Of a stretch of DNA of 64,000 bases, positions 42,532 to 50,789 are shown in pieces. Numbering within the stretch: position 1 is the first letter of the stretch; every line of letters begins with the position of its first letter. The position numbers and the translations under genes were made by a program. Under the pieces are notes generated by a model. It ran no database searches. It was not told the origin of the DNA and was given only the letters and a program-made list of their open reading frames with translations. The stretch spans positions 162,296 to 226,295 of the forward strand of contig NZ_PJBC01000001.1 in the NCBI RefSeq assembly GCF_002836515.1. The letters are read 5' to 3'. This DNA comes from Pseudomonas sp. Choline-02u-1 (GTDB lineage Bacteria > Pseudomonadota > Gammaproteobacteria > Pseudomonadales > Pseudomonadaceae).

Positions 42532-44292
42532 TGTGGGAGCGGGCTTGCTCGCGAAAGCGGTGTGTCAGGCAATGATGATCTTGAACCTGCCGCCGCCTTC
42601 GCGGGCAAGCCCGCTCCCACAGAGATTCGGGTTGCACTGGAGATGGTCGAATTGCCTCCGGATCATTGTGGGAGCGGGCTTGCTCGCGAAAGCGGTGTGT
42701 CAGGCAATGATGATCTTGAACCTGCCGCCGCTTTCGCGGGCAAGCCCGCTCCCACAGGGAATCGGGTAGCGCTGAAGATGGTCGAATTGCCTCCGGACCA
42801 GTGTGGGAGCGGGCTTGCTCGCGAAAGCGGTGTGTCAGGCAATGATGATGCTGAATGTGCCGCCGCCTTCGCGGGCAAGCCCGCTCCCACAGAGATTCGG
42901 GTTGCACTGGAGATGGTCGAATTGCCTCCGGACCAGTGTGGGAGCGGGCTTGCTCGCGAAAGCGCCGGGTCAGGTAAATATGATCTTGAACGTGCCGTCG
43001 CCTTCGCGGGCAAGCCCACTCCCACAGGAATTTTGGTTGCACTGAAGATGGTCGAATTGCCTCCGGATCATTGTGGGAGCGGGCTTGCTCGCGAAAGCGG
43101 TGCATCAGGCAATGATGATCTTGAACCTGCCGCCGCCTTCGCGGGCAAGCCCGCTCCCAGAGAGATTCGGGTGGCGCTGAAGATGGTTGATTTGCCGCTG
43201 AATCATTGTGGGAGCGGGCTTGCTCGCGAAAGCGGTGTGTCAGGGCAATGATGATCTTGAACCTGCCGCCGCCTTCGCGGGCAAGCCCCCTCCCACAGGG
43301 ATTCGGGTGGCGCTGAAGATGGTCGATTTGCCGCTGAATCATTGTAGGAGCGGGCTTGCTCGCGAAAGCGCCGGGTCAGGCAAATATGATCTTGAACGTG
43401 CCGCCGCCTTCGCGGGCAAGCCCGCTCCCACAGAGATTCGGGTTGCACTGGAGATGGTCGAATTGGCTCCGGATCATTGTGGGACCGGGCTTGCTCGCGA
43501 AAGCGGTGTGTCAGGCAATGATGATCTTGAACCTGCCGCCGCTTTCGCGGGCAAGCCCGCTCCCACAGAGATTCGGGTGCCGCTGAAGATGGTCGATTTG
43601 CCGCTGAATCATTGTGGGAGCGGGCTTGCTCGCGAAAGCGGTGTGTCAGGCAATGATGATCTTGAACCTGCCGCCGCTTTCGCGGGCAAGCCCGCTCCCA
43701 CAGGGATTCGGGTGGCGCTGAAGATGGTCGATTGGCCGCTGAATCATTGTGGGAGCGGGCTTGCTCGCGAAAGCGCCGGGTCAGGCAAATATGATCTTGA
43801 ACGTGCCGTCGCCTTCGCGGGCAAGCCCGCTCCGACAGAGATTCGGGTTGCACTGGAGATGGTCGAATTGCCTCCGGATCATTGTGGGAGCGGGCTTGCT
43901 CGCGAAAGCGGTGTGTCAGGCAATGATGATCTTGAACCTGCCGCCGCCTTCGCGGGCAAGCCCGCTCCCACAGGGATTCGGGTGGCGCTGAAGATGGTCG
44001 ATTTGCCGCTCCCACAGGGATTCGGGTTGCACTGGAGATGGTCGATTTGCCTCCGGACCAGTGTGGGAGCGGGCTTGCTCGCGAAAGCGGAGTGTCAGGC
44101 AATGATGATCTTGAACCTGCCGCCGCCTTCGCGGGCAAGCCCGCTCCCACAGGGATTCGGGTGGCGCTGAAGATGGTCGATTGGCCGCTGAATCATTGTG
44201 GAAGCGGGCTTGCTCGCGAAAGCGGAGTGTCAGGCGATGATGACGCTGAACCTGCCGCCGCCTTCGCGGGCAAGCCCGCTCCCACAGGGAAT
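42532..44292. repeat. Large REP/BIME array, thirteen 135-bp units
   Basis: Thirteen direct REPs (TGTGGGAGCGGGCTTGCTCG plus CGAAAGCG) begin at 42532, 42667, 42802, 42937, 43072, 43207, 43343, 43478, 43613, 43748, 43883, 44062 and 44197. Each is followed about 50 bases later by an inverse REP (CGCGGGCAAGCCCGCTCCCACAG split across 20-base limits) and a 45-base linker ending GGATCAT, GAATCAT or GGACCAG. The step is exactly 135 bases except once 136 (an extra G near 43245) and once 179, where a 44-base linker fragment (about 44010-44055) is duplicated. The units differ at a few bases. The 1.8 kb between the SDR and B3/4 genes holds no supported gene. Confidence 0.95.
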
Positions 44293-44333
44293 CGCGGTGC
44301 TGCTGGCCAAGCGGGTTCGCCTTTACATCCAAC

Positions 44334-45029
44334 CTACCGCGCGCCCGGCCCGATCAACATGCTTTCAATCTCGGCGCCGGGCATCATCTGTTGCAAACCT
44401 TCGATGAGTTTGTCGCCCGCCTCGGTCAGCGCCTCCAGCGGCATCGCCGGCAGGCTTTCGAGGATGAACCACATATGCCGGGCCTGCGCATCGAGGCGGG
44501 TTCGCACGCCCTGGCGCCAGTTCCAGCGCCGGCAGGTCACGCCTTGGTCATCGCGCCAGACCACTTCACCAGCGTCCGGAAATTCATGCGCGGACACGCC
44601 CTCTTTCATCGTGTCGAACGGTTCGCTGCCATCGGCGACGACCAGACGTGGCGAACCAACATAGGCTTCGGCATTTTCGCCACCGACGGGGATTGCGTAT
44701 TCAAGGCTGATGGCGTTGTACAGGTCGACCACCGGATCGATGCTCGGCAAGTCGCCGTCGCGCAACACACGTTTGCGCAGAGCCTCGGCGGAACAAGGCG
44801 TGCGCTGCGGTTTGGCGCCGAACAAACGAAAGACATCGGCCCAGGCCTGCAAATGCGCAGGCGCCCACGCCGGACCACCGGCAGCGACGATTTGACAGGC
44901 TTTGGCCAGTGCTTCACCGGCCACGTAAGCCTGAGTAATCGGCGCCGCTCGCACGACAATACTCAGCGCTCTGAAGCCCGGCGCCAGTTGCGCAACAGCC
45001 GGATCGATTGACGGCACGACAGACAGCAT
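44334..45029 (-). CDS. B3/B4 domain-containing protein
   Basis: A 231-residue protein of the B3/4 (phenylalanyl-tRNA synthetase beta-like) stand-alone family: SEALRKRVLRDGDLPSIDPVVDLYNAISLEYAIPVGGEN, then GEVVWRDDQGVTCRRWNWRQGVRTRL. The domain resembles the tRNA-synthetase editing domain, so a role in hydrolysing a mischarged aminoacyl compound is possible, but none is proven. It diverges from an XRE-cupin regulator gene only 46 bases away, which probably controls it. Confidence 0.87.
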   Translation of the reverse strand: MLSVVPSIDPAVAQLAPGFRALSIVVRAAPITQAYVAGEALAKACQIVAAGGPAWAPAHLQAWADVFRLFGAKPQRTPCSAEALRKRVLRDGDLPSIDPVVDLYNAISLEYAIPVGGENAEAYVGSPRLVVADGSEPFDTMKEGVSAHEFPDAGEVVWRDDQGVTCRRWNWRQGVRTRLDAQARHMWFILESLPAMPLEALTEAGDKLIEGLQQMMPGAEIESMLIGPGAR

Positions 45030-45075
45030 CCCAGAATCCCCCTCACACCCGAATTTCAGGCGATGCTAGCGACCA

Positions 45076-45702
45076 ATGACCAAGAAAGTCAATATACCGA
45101 CCGAGGCCGGCGCCGACGTCCAGACTGTCAGCGCAGCGGTTTCCCGCACGCTCAAACAGGCGCGCAAACAACAGAGCATCACCCTTGACGAACTGTCCCG
45201 GCGCTCCGGCGTGAGCAAAGGCATGGTAGTGGAAATCGAGAAAGGCTCGGCCAACCCGAGCATCGCGACCCTGTGCAAGATCGCTGCCGCGCTGGGCTTG
45301 TCAGTGGCGGACTTCGTCAACGTCGCAGATACACCAGCGGCGCACCTGATCGGCAGCCAGGACATCCCAACGCTGTGGACCGGTGAGCTGGGCGGATCGG
45401 CGCGATTGCTGGCCGGAACCAGCGGCCCGAACATGCTCGAATTGTGGCGCTGGGAGTTGTTTCCCGGCGAGTCGTTTTCTTCCGCCGGGCACCCGAACGG
45501 CACCACAGAACTTTTTCACGTCGAGAAAGGCACGTTGCATCTGACGGTTGGCAATGTCGAACTGGTCGTCGGGCCTGGGTGTTCGGCGGTAGCGCGTACG
45601 GACGTGGCGCATGGGTACGCCAACCATGGGCGGTCGAAACTGGTTTTCACCATGTCGGTGACTGAGCTGCATCAGGGTGCCCGCGAAACTGCCTCGCCCT
45701 AG
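45076..45702 (+). CDS. XRE-family regulator with cupin domain
   Basis: A 208-residue regulator. The helix-turn-helix is at residues 20-78 (LKQARKQQSITLDELSRRSGVSKGMVVEIEKGSANPSIATLCKIAAALG), and a C-terminal cupin fills 105-185 (FPGESFSSAGHPNGTTELFHVEKGTLHLTVG). It has the layout of PuuR-like regulators that sense a small molecule through the cupin. It diverges from the B3/4 gene and the two start codons are 46 bases apart, so they share a promoter region. Confidence 0.9.
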   Translation: MTKKVNIPTEAGADVQTVSAAVSRTLKQARKQQSITLDELSRRSGVSKGMVVEIEKGSANPSIATLCKIAAALGLSVADFVNVADTPAAHLIGSQDIPTLWTGELGGSARLLAGTSGPNMLELWRWELFPGESFSSAGHPNGTTELFHVEKGTLHLTVGNVELVVGPGCSAVARTDVAHGYANHGRSKLVFTMSVTELHQGARETASP

Positions 45703-45764
45703 CCTCTGTAAGCCGGGCCAGGCAGGGCACGGTCCCGGCACCACTCAGCCCCGAGAAACGTCCA

Positions 45765-47411
45765 TCAATTGCGCGCCGGAAACACCACCCCGACCCGCCG
45801 CGCATACACCATCCACGCTGCCTTCAACCGCTCAACTGTCTGCGGCTGCGCCCCCGCCAGATCAGTCGTCTCCCCGCGATCCCGTGCCAGATCAAACAAC
45901 TGCCACTGCACCGGCTGCGCGGTGTCGCCCATTCCCACTTGCGGACGCATCCCCAGCAACTTCAGATCACCCTCACGGTAATAGGCATTGCCAAACAGCT
46001 CACCCGCCAGCGCTCCTTTGTCATGCGGGCTGCCCTCGCCCGCCAGCATCGGCATCAATGACCGTCCGGTAATCGGCTGCTTGCCAGCATCATTCGGCAC
46101 GGCAATGCCGGCGATCTCGAGAAAGGTCGGCGCCAGGTCGTCAACCCGTGCCACGCCGCGCTCGATCCCTTGGCGGCGCAACGCCTTGGGCAGCTGAATG
46201 ATCGCCGGCACGCTGATGCCGCCCTCGGCCGTGGTGCCTTTGAACAGATGGAACGGCGCGGCGCTGACCTCGGCCCAACGCAAGCCATAGTCGGCTTGTG
46301 ATCCCACACGTCCCAGGTTGGCCAGGCTGTTATCGGTACGCGGCCCCGGTGGATAGAACTGCGCGTGGTTCTCGCCCGCCGCGCCGTTGTCGGACATGAA
46401 CACGATCAAGGTGTTGTCGTATTGGCCGCTTTTGCGCAGGTAGTCAAGCAAGCGGCCGATGTTGTCATCAAGGTTGTCGACCATGGCCGCGTAGATCTCC
46501 ATTTTGCGCGCGGCGATCTTGCGCTGTTCCGGACTCAATTGTTCCCAACCCGGCAGTTTCGAGTTGACCGGCAGCGGTTGTGCCGGCTGCGCATCCGCAG
46601 CGAGCAGGCCGAGCTTTTTCATGCGCTCGAGCCGTGACAGGCGCACGCTGTCGTAACCGTCGTCGAACCGCCCATGGTATTTGTCCAGATACGCTTGCGG
46701 TGCCTGCAACGGCCAATGCGGCGCGGTGTAGGCGGCGTAGGCAAAGAACGGCTTGCCGTCCTGTCTGACGTTCTGCAGATAGCCGATCAGCTTGTCGGTG
46801 TAGAAATCCGTGGAGTAAAAATTCTCCGGCACCTGCACGGCCCGACCGTTCTCGCGGTAATGCACCTGCTCGATCTTCGCCGGGTCGTCAGTCGCCGGTT
46901 TGAAGTGCGGCGCGCCGCCTTCAAGCAAGCTGAACGACTGGGCGAAACCGCGCTGATCCGGGCCCTGGTTCGCGTCCAGGCCCAAATGCCATTTGCCGGC
47001 CATCAGCGTGTGGTAACCGCCACGCTGCAACAGCTCGGCGACCGACCAGGCGCGCTCATTCAGATAACCCTCATATCCTGGTTTGCCGCGCTGAAACGGC
47101 TGTAATGCTTCGGCCATGGTACCGAGGCCGACCAGATGATTGTCGGTACCGGACAACAACATGGAGCGGGTGATCGAACAGGTCGGCGTCGCGTACAGGC
47201 TGGTGAACTGCAAGCCTTCGCGGGCCAGTTGATCGAGGCTTGGCGTCTGGATCTCGCCGCCGTAACTGCCGAGGTCGGAGTACCCCAGATCGTCGGCAAC
47301 GATCAGCAGAATATTCGGCTTGGCCGCAGCACCGGCAGCGGCCAGCGCGGCACCGCTGCCGAGGGTCAGCGCCGCGCAGAGCACGGGCCACAACGTTCGC
47401 AAAACAGGCAT
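45765..47411 (-). CDS. Exported arylsulfatase-family hydrolase with variant CSITR motif
   Basis: A 548-residue sulfatase. A signal peptide (residues 1-24, MPVLRTLWPVLCAALTLGSG) precedes KPNILLIVADDLGYSDLGSYGG, whose Asp pair binds calcium. The formylglycine motif reads Cys78-Ser-Ile-Thr-Arg82 (TPTCSITRSMLLSG); the third position is Ile instead of the usual Pro or Ala. Later conserved parts are GKWHLG near residue 145 and the DNGA motif near residue 345 (FMSDNGAAGENH). It would act in the periplasm on a sulfate ester. It is the last gene of a thirteen-gene run that looks catabolic. The unusual motif leaves maturation uncertain. Confidence 0.9.
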   Translation of the reverse strand: MPVLRTLWPVLCAALTLGSGAALAAAGAAAKPNILLIVADDLGYSDLGSYGGEIQTPSLDQLAREGLQFTSLYATPTCSITRSMLLSGTDNHLVGLGTMAEALQPFQRGKPGYEGYLNERAWSVAELLQRGGYHTLMAGKWHLGLDANQGPDQRGFAQSFSLLEGGAPHFKPATDDPAKIEQVHYRENGRAVQVPENFYSTDFYTDKLIGYLQNVRQDGKPFFAYAAYTAPHWPLQAPQAYLDKYHGRFDDGYDSVRLSRLERMKKLGLLAADAQPAQPLPVNSKLPGWEQLSPEQRKIAARKMEIYAAMVDNLDDNIGRLLDYLRKSGQYDNTLIVFMSDNGAAGENHAQFYPPGPRTDNSLANLGRVGSQADYGLRWAEVSAAPFHLFKGTTAEGGISVPAIIQLPKALRRQGIERGVARVDDLAPTFLEIAGIAVPNDAGKQPITGRSLMPMLAGEGSPHDKGALAGELFGNAYYREGDLKLLGMRPQVGMGDTAQPVQWQLFDLARDRGETTDLAGAQPQTVERLKAAWMVYARRVGVVFPARN

Positions 47412-47431
47412 AGGGACTCTCTTGTTATTGG

Positions 47432-48226
47432 TCAGTCTTCGAAGATCGCCACCGCGCGGACAAACCCTGCCGAAGCATGTTTGATCTTGTACGGGAAGCA
47501 CGACACGGTAAAACCGCTGGCCGGCAGTTGCTCGAGGTTGGCCAGTTTCTCCATCTGCCCGTAACCAATATCGCGCCCGGCCTTGTGCCCTTCCCAGATG
47601 ATCGAGGCGTCGCCGCTGGCGGCGAACCGTTCGCGGGTGTATTTGAACGGTGCGTCCCAGCTCCAGGCATCGGTGCCAACCACCCGCACCCCACGTTCGA
47701 GCAGATACAGCGTCGCCTCGCGGCCAATGCCGACGCCGGCATCCAGATAACCCGACTGGCCGAACAGCGCGCCGGCGCGGGTGTTGATCAGCACGATATC
47801 CAGCGCTTGCAGGTCATGCCCGATGCGCGCCAGCTCGGCTTCCACCTCGGCGGCAGTGACCACATGGCCGTCAGGCAGGTCGCGAAAATCCAGTTTCACC
47901 CCCGGCTGCAGGCACCACTCCAGCGGCAGTTCGTCGATGCCGAAGGCTGGCGCACCGCCGTCGGTGGTCGAGGCGTAATGCCACGGCGCGTCCATGTGCG
48001 TGCCGCTGTGAGTGGTAATGCTCAGGCGCTCGGCAGCCCAGGATTCGTTGCCGGGCATCTGCTCCAGTTGCAGGCCAGGGAACATCGCGGCCATTTCCGG
48101 CCAGCCTTGCTGGTGATCCATGTAATCGATCTTCGGCAGCAGCGGCGGCGGGTCCGTGTAAGGGTTGTTGTCGAGCGTCACCGAAAGATCGACAAGACGA
48201 CGTTTACGCGCGATGGGCTGTGACAT
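47432..48226 (-). CDS. Cyclase family metal-dependent hydrolase (kynurenine formamidase-like)
   Basis: A 264-residue member of the cyclase/KynB superfamily. The metal site is His73-x3-His77-x-Asp79 with His83 in THSGTHMDAPWHY, and DFRDLPDGHVVTAAEVEAEL and the C-terminal PVSGFTVSCFPYKIKHASAGFVRAVAIFED region agree with the family. Members cut formyl amides, lactones or C-C bonds. It overlaps the upstream epimerase gene by 23 bases and precedes the sulfatase gene by 20. Likely a cytoplasmic step in the aromatic pathway, such as opening a lactone; the reaction is not known. Confidence 0.85.
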   Translation of the reverse strand: MSQPIARKRRLVDLSVTLDNNPYTDPPPLLPKIDYMDHQQGWPEMAAMFPGLQLEQMPGNESWAAERLSITTHSGTHMDAPWHYASTTDGGAPAFGIDELPLEWCLQPGVKLDFRDLPDGHVVTAAEVEAELARIGHDLQALDIVLINTRAGALFGQSGYLDAGVGIGREATLYLLERGVRVVGTDAWSWDAPFKYTRERFAASGDASIIWEGHKAGRDIGYGQMEKLANLEQLPASGFTVSCFPYKIKHASAGFVRAVAIFED

Positions 48227-49205
48227 GGGAAGTCTCTCCGGGCAGGGGCAAATGCCGATAAGGGGCGGGATTCAAAGCGTTGCGCAGCAGTGCGGCGACA
48301 TTGCCGTCATGGCTGAAGCCCGCCGCGCGGGCCTGGGGGGTTTTCAATGGCGGCAGACGTCCGAACAGCGCTTGCAGGTCAGCGTCGGGCGCAAAATTGA
48401 TCAACGAGCGGCGTTGCTCGCCATAGGCCGCCGCCAGCGCATCGATCACTTGCGCAATCGACAACTGCAGCACCGGCAGTTGCCAGACTCGCTGTTGCGC
48501 GGCATGGCTCTGCAGTTCGGCGGCGTGGATCAGGTTGTTCACGCAGCAACGCGCCGACATCCACCACGCGGTTGCTTCCGGTGACACCGGGCAGCAGTAG
48601 TCGACGCCTTCGGCAAAGGCGCGCAGCAGGTCGCTCATGAAGGCCGAGCGCAAACCGTTGGGCTCACGCGGCCGCGCGACAATTCCCGGCAGGCGCACCG
48701 CGCGGCCATCCACTTCGCCGCGCCGGGCCAGATCGATCAACGCCTGCTCGACCATCGCCTTATGCGTGCCGTACGACAATTGCGGGCGCAGCGCGGCCTG
48801 CTCGTTCATCCTCGCTGGCAGGTCGGCGCCGTACACCGCGACGCTGCTGGCATACACCAGCACCGGCGGGCGCGCCTTGTTGCGCAATTGGTCGAGAAGT
48901 TCCAGGCTCGCCAGCAGGTTGACCTGATAGCCCGCCTCATAATCGTGTTCCGCCGCGCCGCCGGGAATGCTCACCAGATGAAACACCACGTCGATGCCAT
49001 CGGCGAGCACCCGGCGCATCAATGCCGCGTCGGTCACGCTGCCGGTGTGCCGACGCAGGCGCGGATCGTCCGGCAAGCCCTGCACTTCGGTGTCCAGCAC
49101 CAGTAACGAACGAATGACTTGCCCACGCAAACTGCCCCGCGAGAGCAAACAGCGCAGCAGTTCACGGCCGACGAAACCATTGGCGCCGGTGATCAATAAA
49201 CGCAT
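48204..49205 (-). CDS. NAD-dependent epimerase/dehydratase, D-erythronate dehydrogenase-like
   Basis: A 333-residue extended SDR. The NAD motif is ITGANGFVGRELL (residues 5-17) and the catalytic residues are Ser120/121, Tyr145 and Lys149 (VYASSVAVYG and YGTHKAM). The VRLPGIVARP...SAFMSDLLRAFAEG part resembles D-erythronate dehydrogenases (DenD-like). Being inside a cluster of aromatic-type enzymes it could oxidise or reduce an aliphatic hydroxy acid intermediate. It lies 9 bases after the fumarylacetoacetate-hydrolase-like gene and overlaps the cyclase-family gene. Confidence 0.85.
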   Translation of the reverse strand: MRLLITGANGFVGRELLRCLLSRGSLRGQVIRSLLVLDTEVQGLPDDPRLRRHTGSVTDAALMRRVLADGIDVVFHLVSIPGGAAEHDYEAGYQVNLLASLELLDQLRNKARPPVLVYASSVAVYGADLPARMNEQAALRPQLSYGTHKAMVEQALIDLARRGEVDGRAVRLPGIVARPREPNGLRSAFMSDLLRAFAEGVDYCCPVSPEATAWWMSARCCVNNLIHAAELQSHAAQQRVWQLPVLQLSIAQVIDALAAAYGEQRRSLINFAPDADLQALFGRLPPLKTPQARAAGFSHDGNVAALLRNALNPAPYRHLPLPGETSHVTAHRA

Positions 49206-49214
49206 GGGCGTTCC

Positions 49215-50198
49215 TCAGCCATGGGCTTTGACGACGCGCTGGTCGATGGCACCGAACAGCGAGCGACCAGTGCTGCCCGTAACGTCCATGCGCACCCGAT
49301 CACCGAAGCGCATGAAGCCGGTTTGCGCAGCGCCCTGCTCGATCATTTCAATGGCGCGCCGCTCGGCGATGCATGCCGAGCCGGCGCTGCGCTCAGCGTT
49401 AGAGACGGTCCCTGACCCGATCAGCGTGCCGGCGCGCAGACGCCGTGTCAGTGCGGCGTGAGCGATCAGTTCACCGAAGTGAAAATCCATCTGCCCGCCG
49501 TGGGGCTGGCCGAAGCGTTCGCCGTTCCACTCGACCTGCAGCGGCAAATGCACCCGGCCGTCGCGCCACGCCTCACCAAGTTCGTCCGGGGTGATCGCCA
49601 GCGGCGCAAAACTCGACGATGGCTTGGCCTGCAGGAAGCCGAAACCGGTGCGCATTTCCCGTGGCGCCAGGGCCCGCAAGCTGATGTCATTGATCTGCAG
49701 AATCAGTTTGATGTGCGCCAAAGCGTCTTCAGCCGAGCAGCCCATCGGCACGTCGTCAACCAGCACGACAAACTCACCTTCGAAATCGATGCCCTGGCTT
49801 TCACTGGGCAACTCGATGTCATCGCGCGGGCCGATGAAATCATCGCCGGCGCCCTGATACATCAGCGGCGTGCGATCGGCGCCTTCAATGGGCTCAAGGT
49901 TGAACGCCTTCTGCATCAGCGCGCCGTGGCTGAGAAACGCCGAACCGTCGCACCACTGATAGGCACGCGGTAACGGCGCCATGGCCTGGGCGGGATCGAA
50001 GTCCGTTGCGTGGCGGGCGTCGCCCGCTTCCAGCTGCCGTGCCAGGGCCTGCAAGCGCGGCTCGACAAGCGGCCAGTTTTCAATGGCGTATTGCAGGGTC
50101 GGCGCGACAGCGCTGGCGTCCAGCGCGTGAATCATATCGGGCGAAACGACGACCAGCCGACCGTCGCGGGTGTTGTTTTTTACTGTGGCGAGTTTCAT
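49215..50198 (-). CDS. Fumarylacetoacetate hydrolase family protein
   Basis: A 327-residue FAH-fold hydrolase. The metal ligands appear in GIDFEGEFVVLVDDVP (Glu, Glu, Asp) and a substrate-binding part in QINDISLRALAPREM...FLQAKPSSSFAPLAITPDELG; LIGSGTVSNAE near residue 255 closes the active site. Members hydrolyse or decarboxylate diketo acids formed by ring cleavage. The ATG overlaps the stop of the cupin gene as ATGA. Typical late step after extradiol or gentisate-like cleavage; precise substrate unknown. Confidence 0.9.
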   Translation of the reverse strand: MKLATVKNNTRDGRLVVVSPDMIHALDASAVAPTLQYAIENWPLVEPRLQALARQLEAGDARHATDFDPAQAMAPLPRAYQWCDGSAFLSHGALMQKAFNLEPIEGADRTPLMYQGAGDDFIGPRDDIELPSESQGIDFEGEFVVLVDDVPMGCSAEDALAHIKLILQINDISLRALAPREMRTGFGFLQAKPSSSFAPLAITPDELGEAWRDGRVHLPLQVEWNGERFGQPHGGQMDFHFGELIAHAALTRRLRAGTLIGSGTVSNAERSAGSACIAERRAIEMIEQGAAQTGFMRFGDRVRMDVTGSTGRSLFGAIDQRVVKAHG

Positions 50199-50776
50199 GC
50201 CCAGGCTCCCTGGCGTTGTTGCAGTTGGGCGGCAAAGCGCCCGTCGAGAAGAATGAAAACCATGCGAGCCATGGCCTCGGTGCGGTTGCTCCACGCGTGG
50301 TTGGTGCCGCGCTGGACCACCACGTCGCCGCGTTTGAGCTGGACTTCCTGATCGTCGAGCACCAGCCACACTTCGCCCTCGGTAACGATGCCGTAATCGA
50401 GGGTTTCAGTGCGATGCATCAACCTGTGCCGGACGCTGGCATCGCCAGTGCCGGCCTCGGACTGACCCATCTCGGCGAACACTGCCGCTGCATCCACGGC
50501 GCTGATCTGGTTCTGCATGCTGTCCGGCGGAATGTCGACCACGCGGATCACGCTGCCGTGCGGGTCGGGGCTCAGTTGCAACGGTTTGTCCGTCGGGTCG
50601 CCGCCGTTGTCGAGGACAGCCGGGCTGGCGCTGCTGTTCCACAGTTCATGAAACACCGTGCCGGGCACCGCTTGCAGGGCGAATACGCTGGCGGTCGGGC
50701 CGCAACTGGCGATCACTGCGCGGCCATCGGCATCATGCCCGGTGACCACGCGTTTGAAGGGGGGAAGCGCTTGCAT
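50195..50776 (-). CDS. Cupin-domain protein
   Basis: A 193-residue protein with a single cupin in the C-terminal half: HRTETLDYGIVTEGEVWLVLDDQEVQLKRGDVVVQRGTNHAWSN, that is metal motif 1 at about residues 128-150 and motif 2 near 155-168. The N-terminal half (RVVTGHDADGRAVIASCGP) resembles cupins seen beside fumarylacetoacetate-type hydrolases. It may be an isomerase, dioxygenase or a small-molecule binding protein. The ATG at 50776 has GAGGAATTTCC upstream. The gene is coupled (ATGA) to the FAH gene. Confidence 0.85.
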   Translation of the reverse strand: MQALPPFKRVVTGHDADGRAVIASCGPTASVFALQAVPGTVFHELWNSSASPAVLDNGGDPTDKPLQLSPDPHGSVIRVVDIPPDSMQNQISAVDAAAVFAEMGQSEAGTGDASVRHRLMHRTETLDYGIVTEGEVWLVLDDQEVQLKRGDVVVQRGTNHAWSNRTEAMARMVFILLDGRFAAQLQQRQGAWA

Positions 50777-50789
50777 GGAAATTCCTCGT

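Noticed and set aside
42532..44292. CRISPR array
   Set aside because: Repeats are palindromic REP pairs with near-identical linkers, not short direct repeats with unique spacers, and no cas genes are present.
42476..44332. Several 200-320-codon frames inside the REP array, both strands
   Set aside because: They are translations of the 135-bp repeat unit, exist in several frames at once and are shifted by a one-base insertion near 43245.
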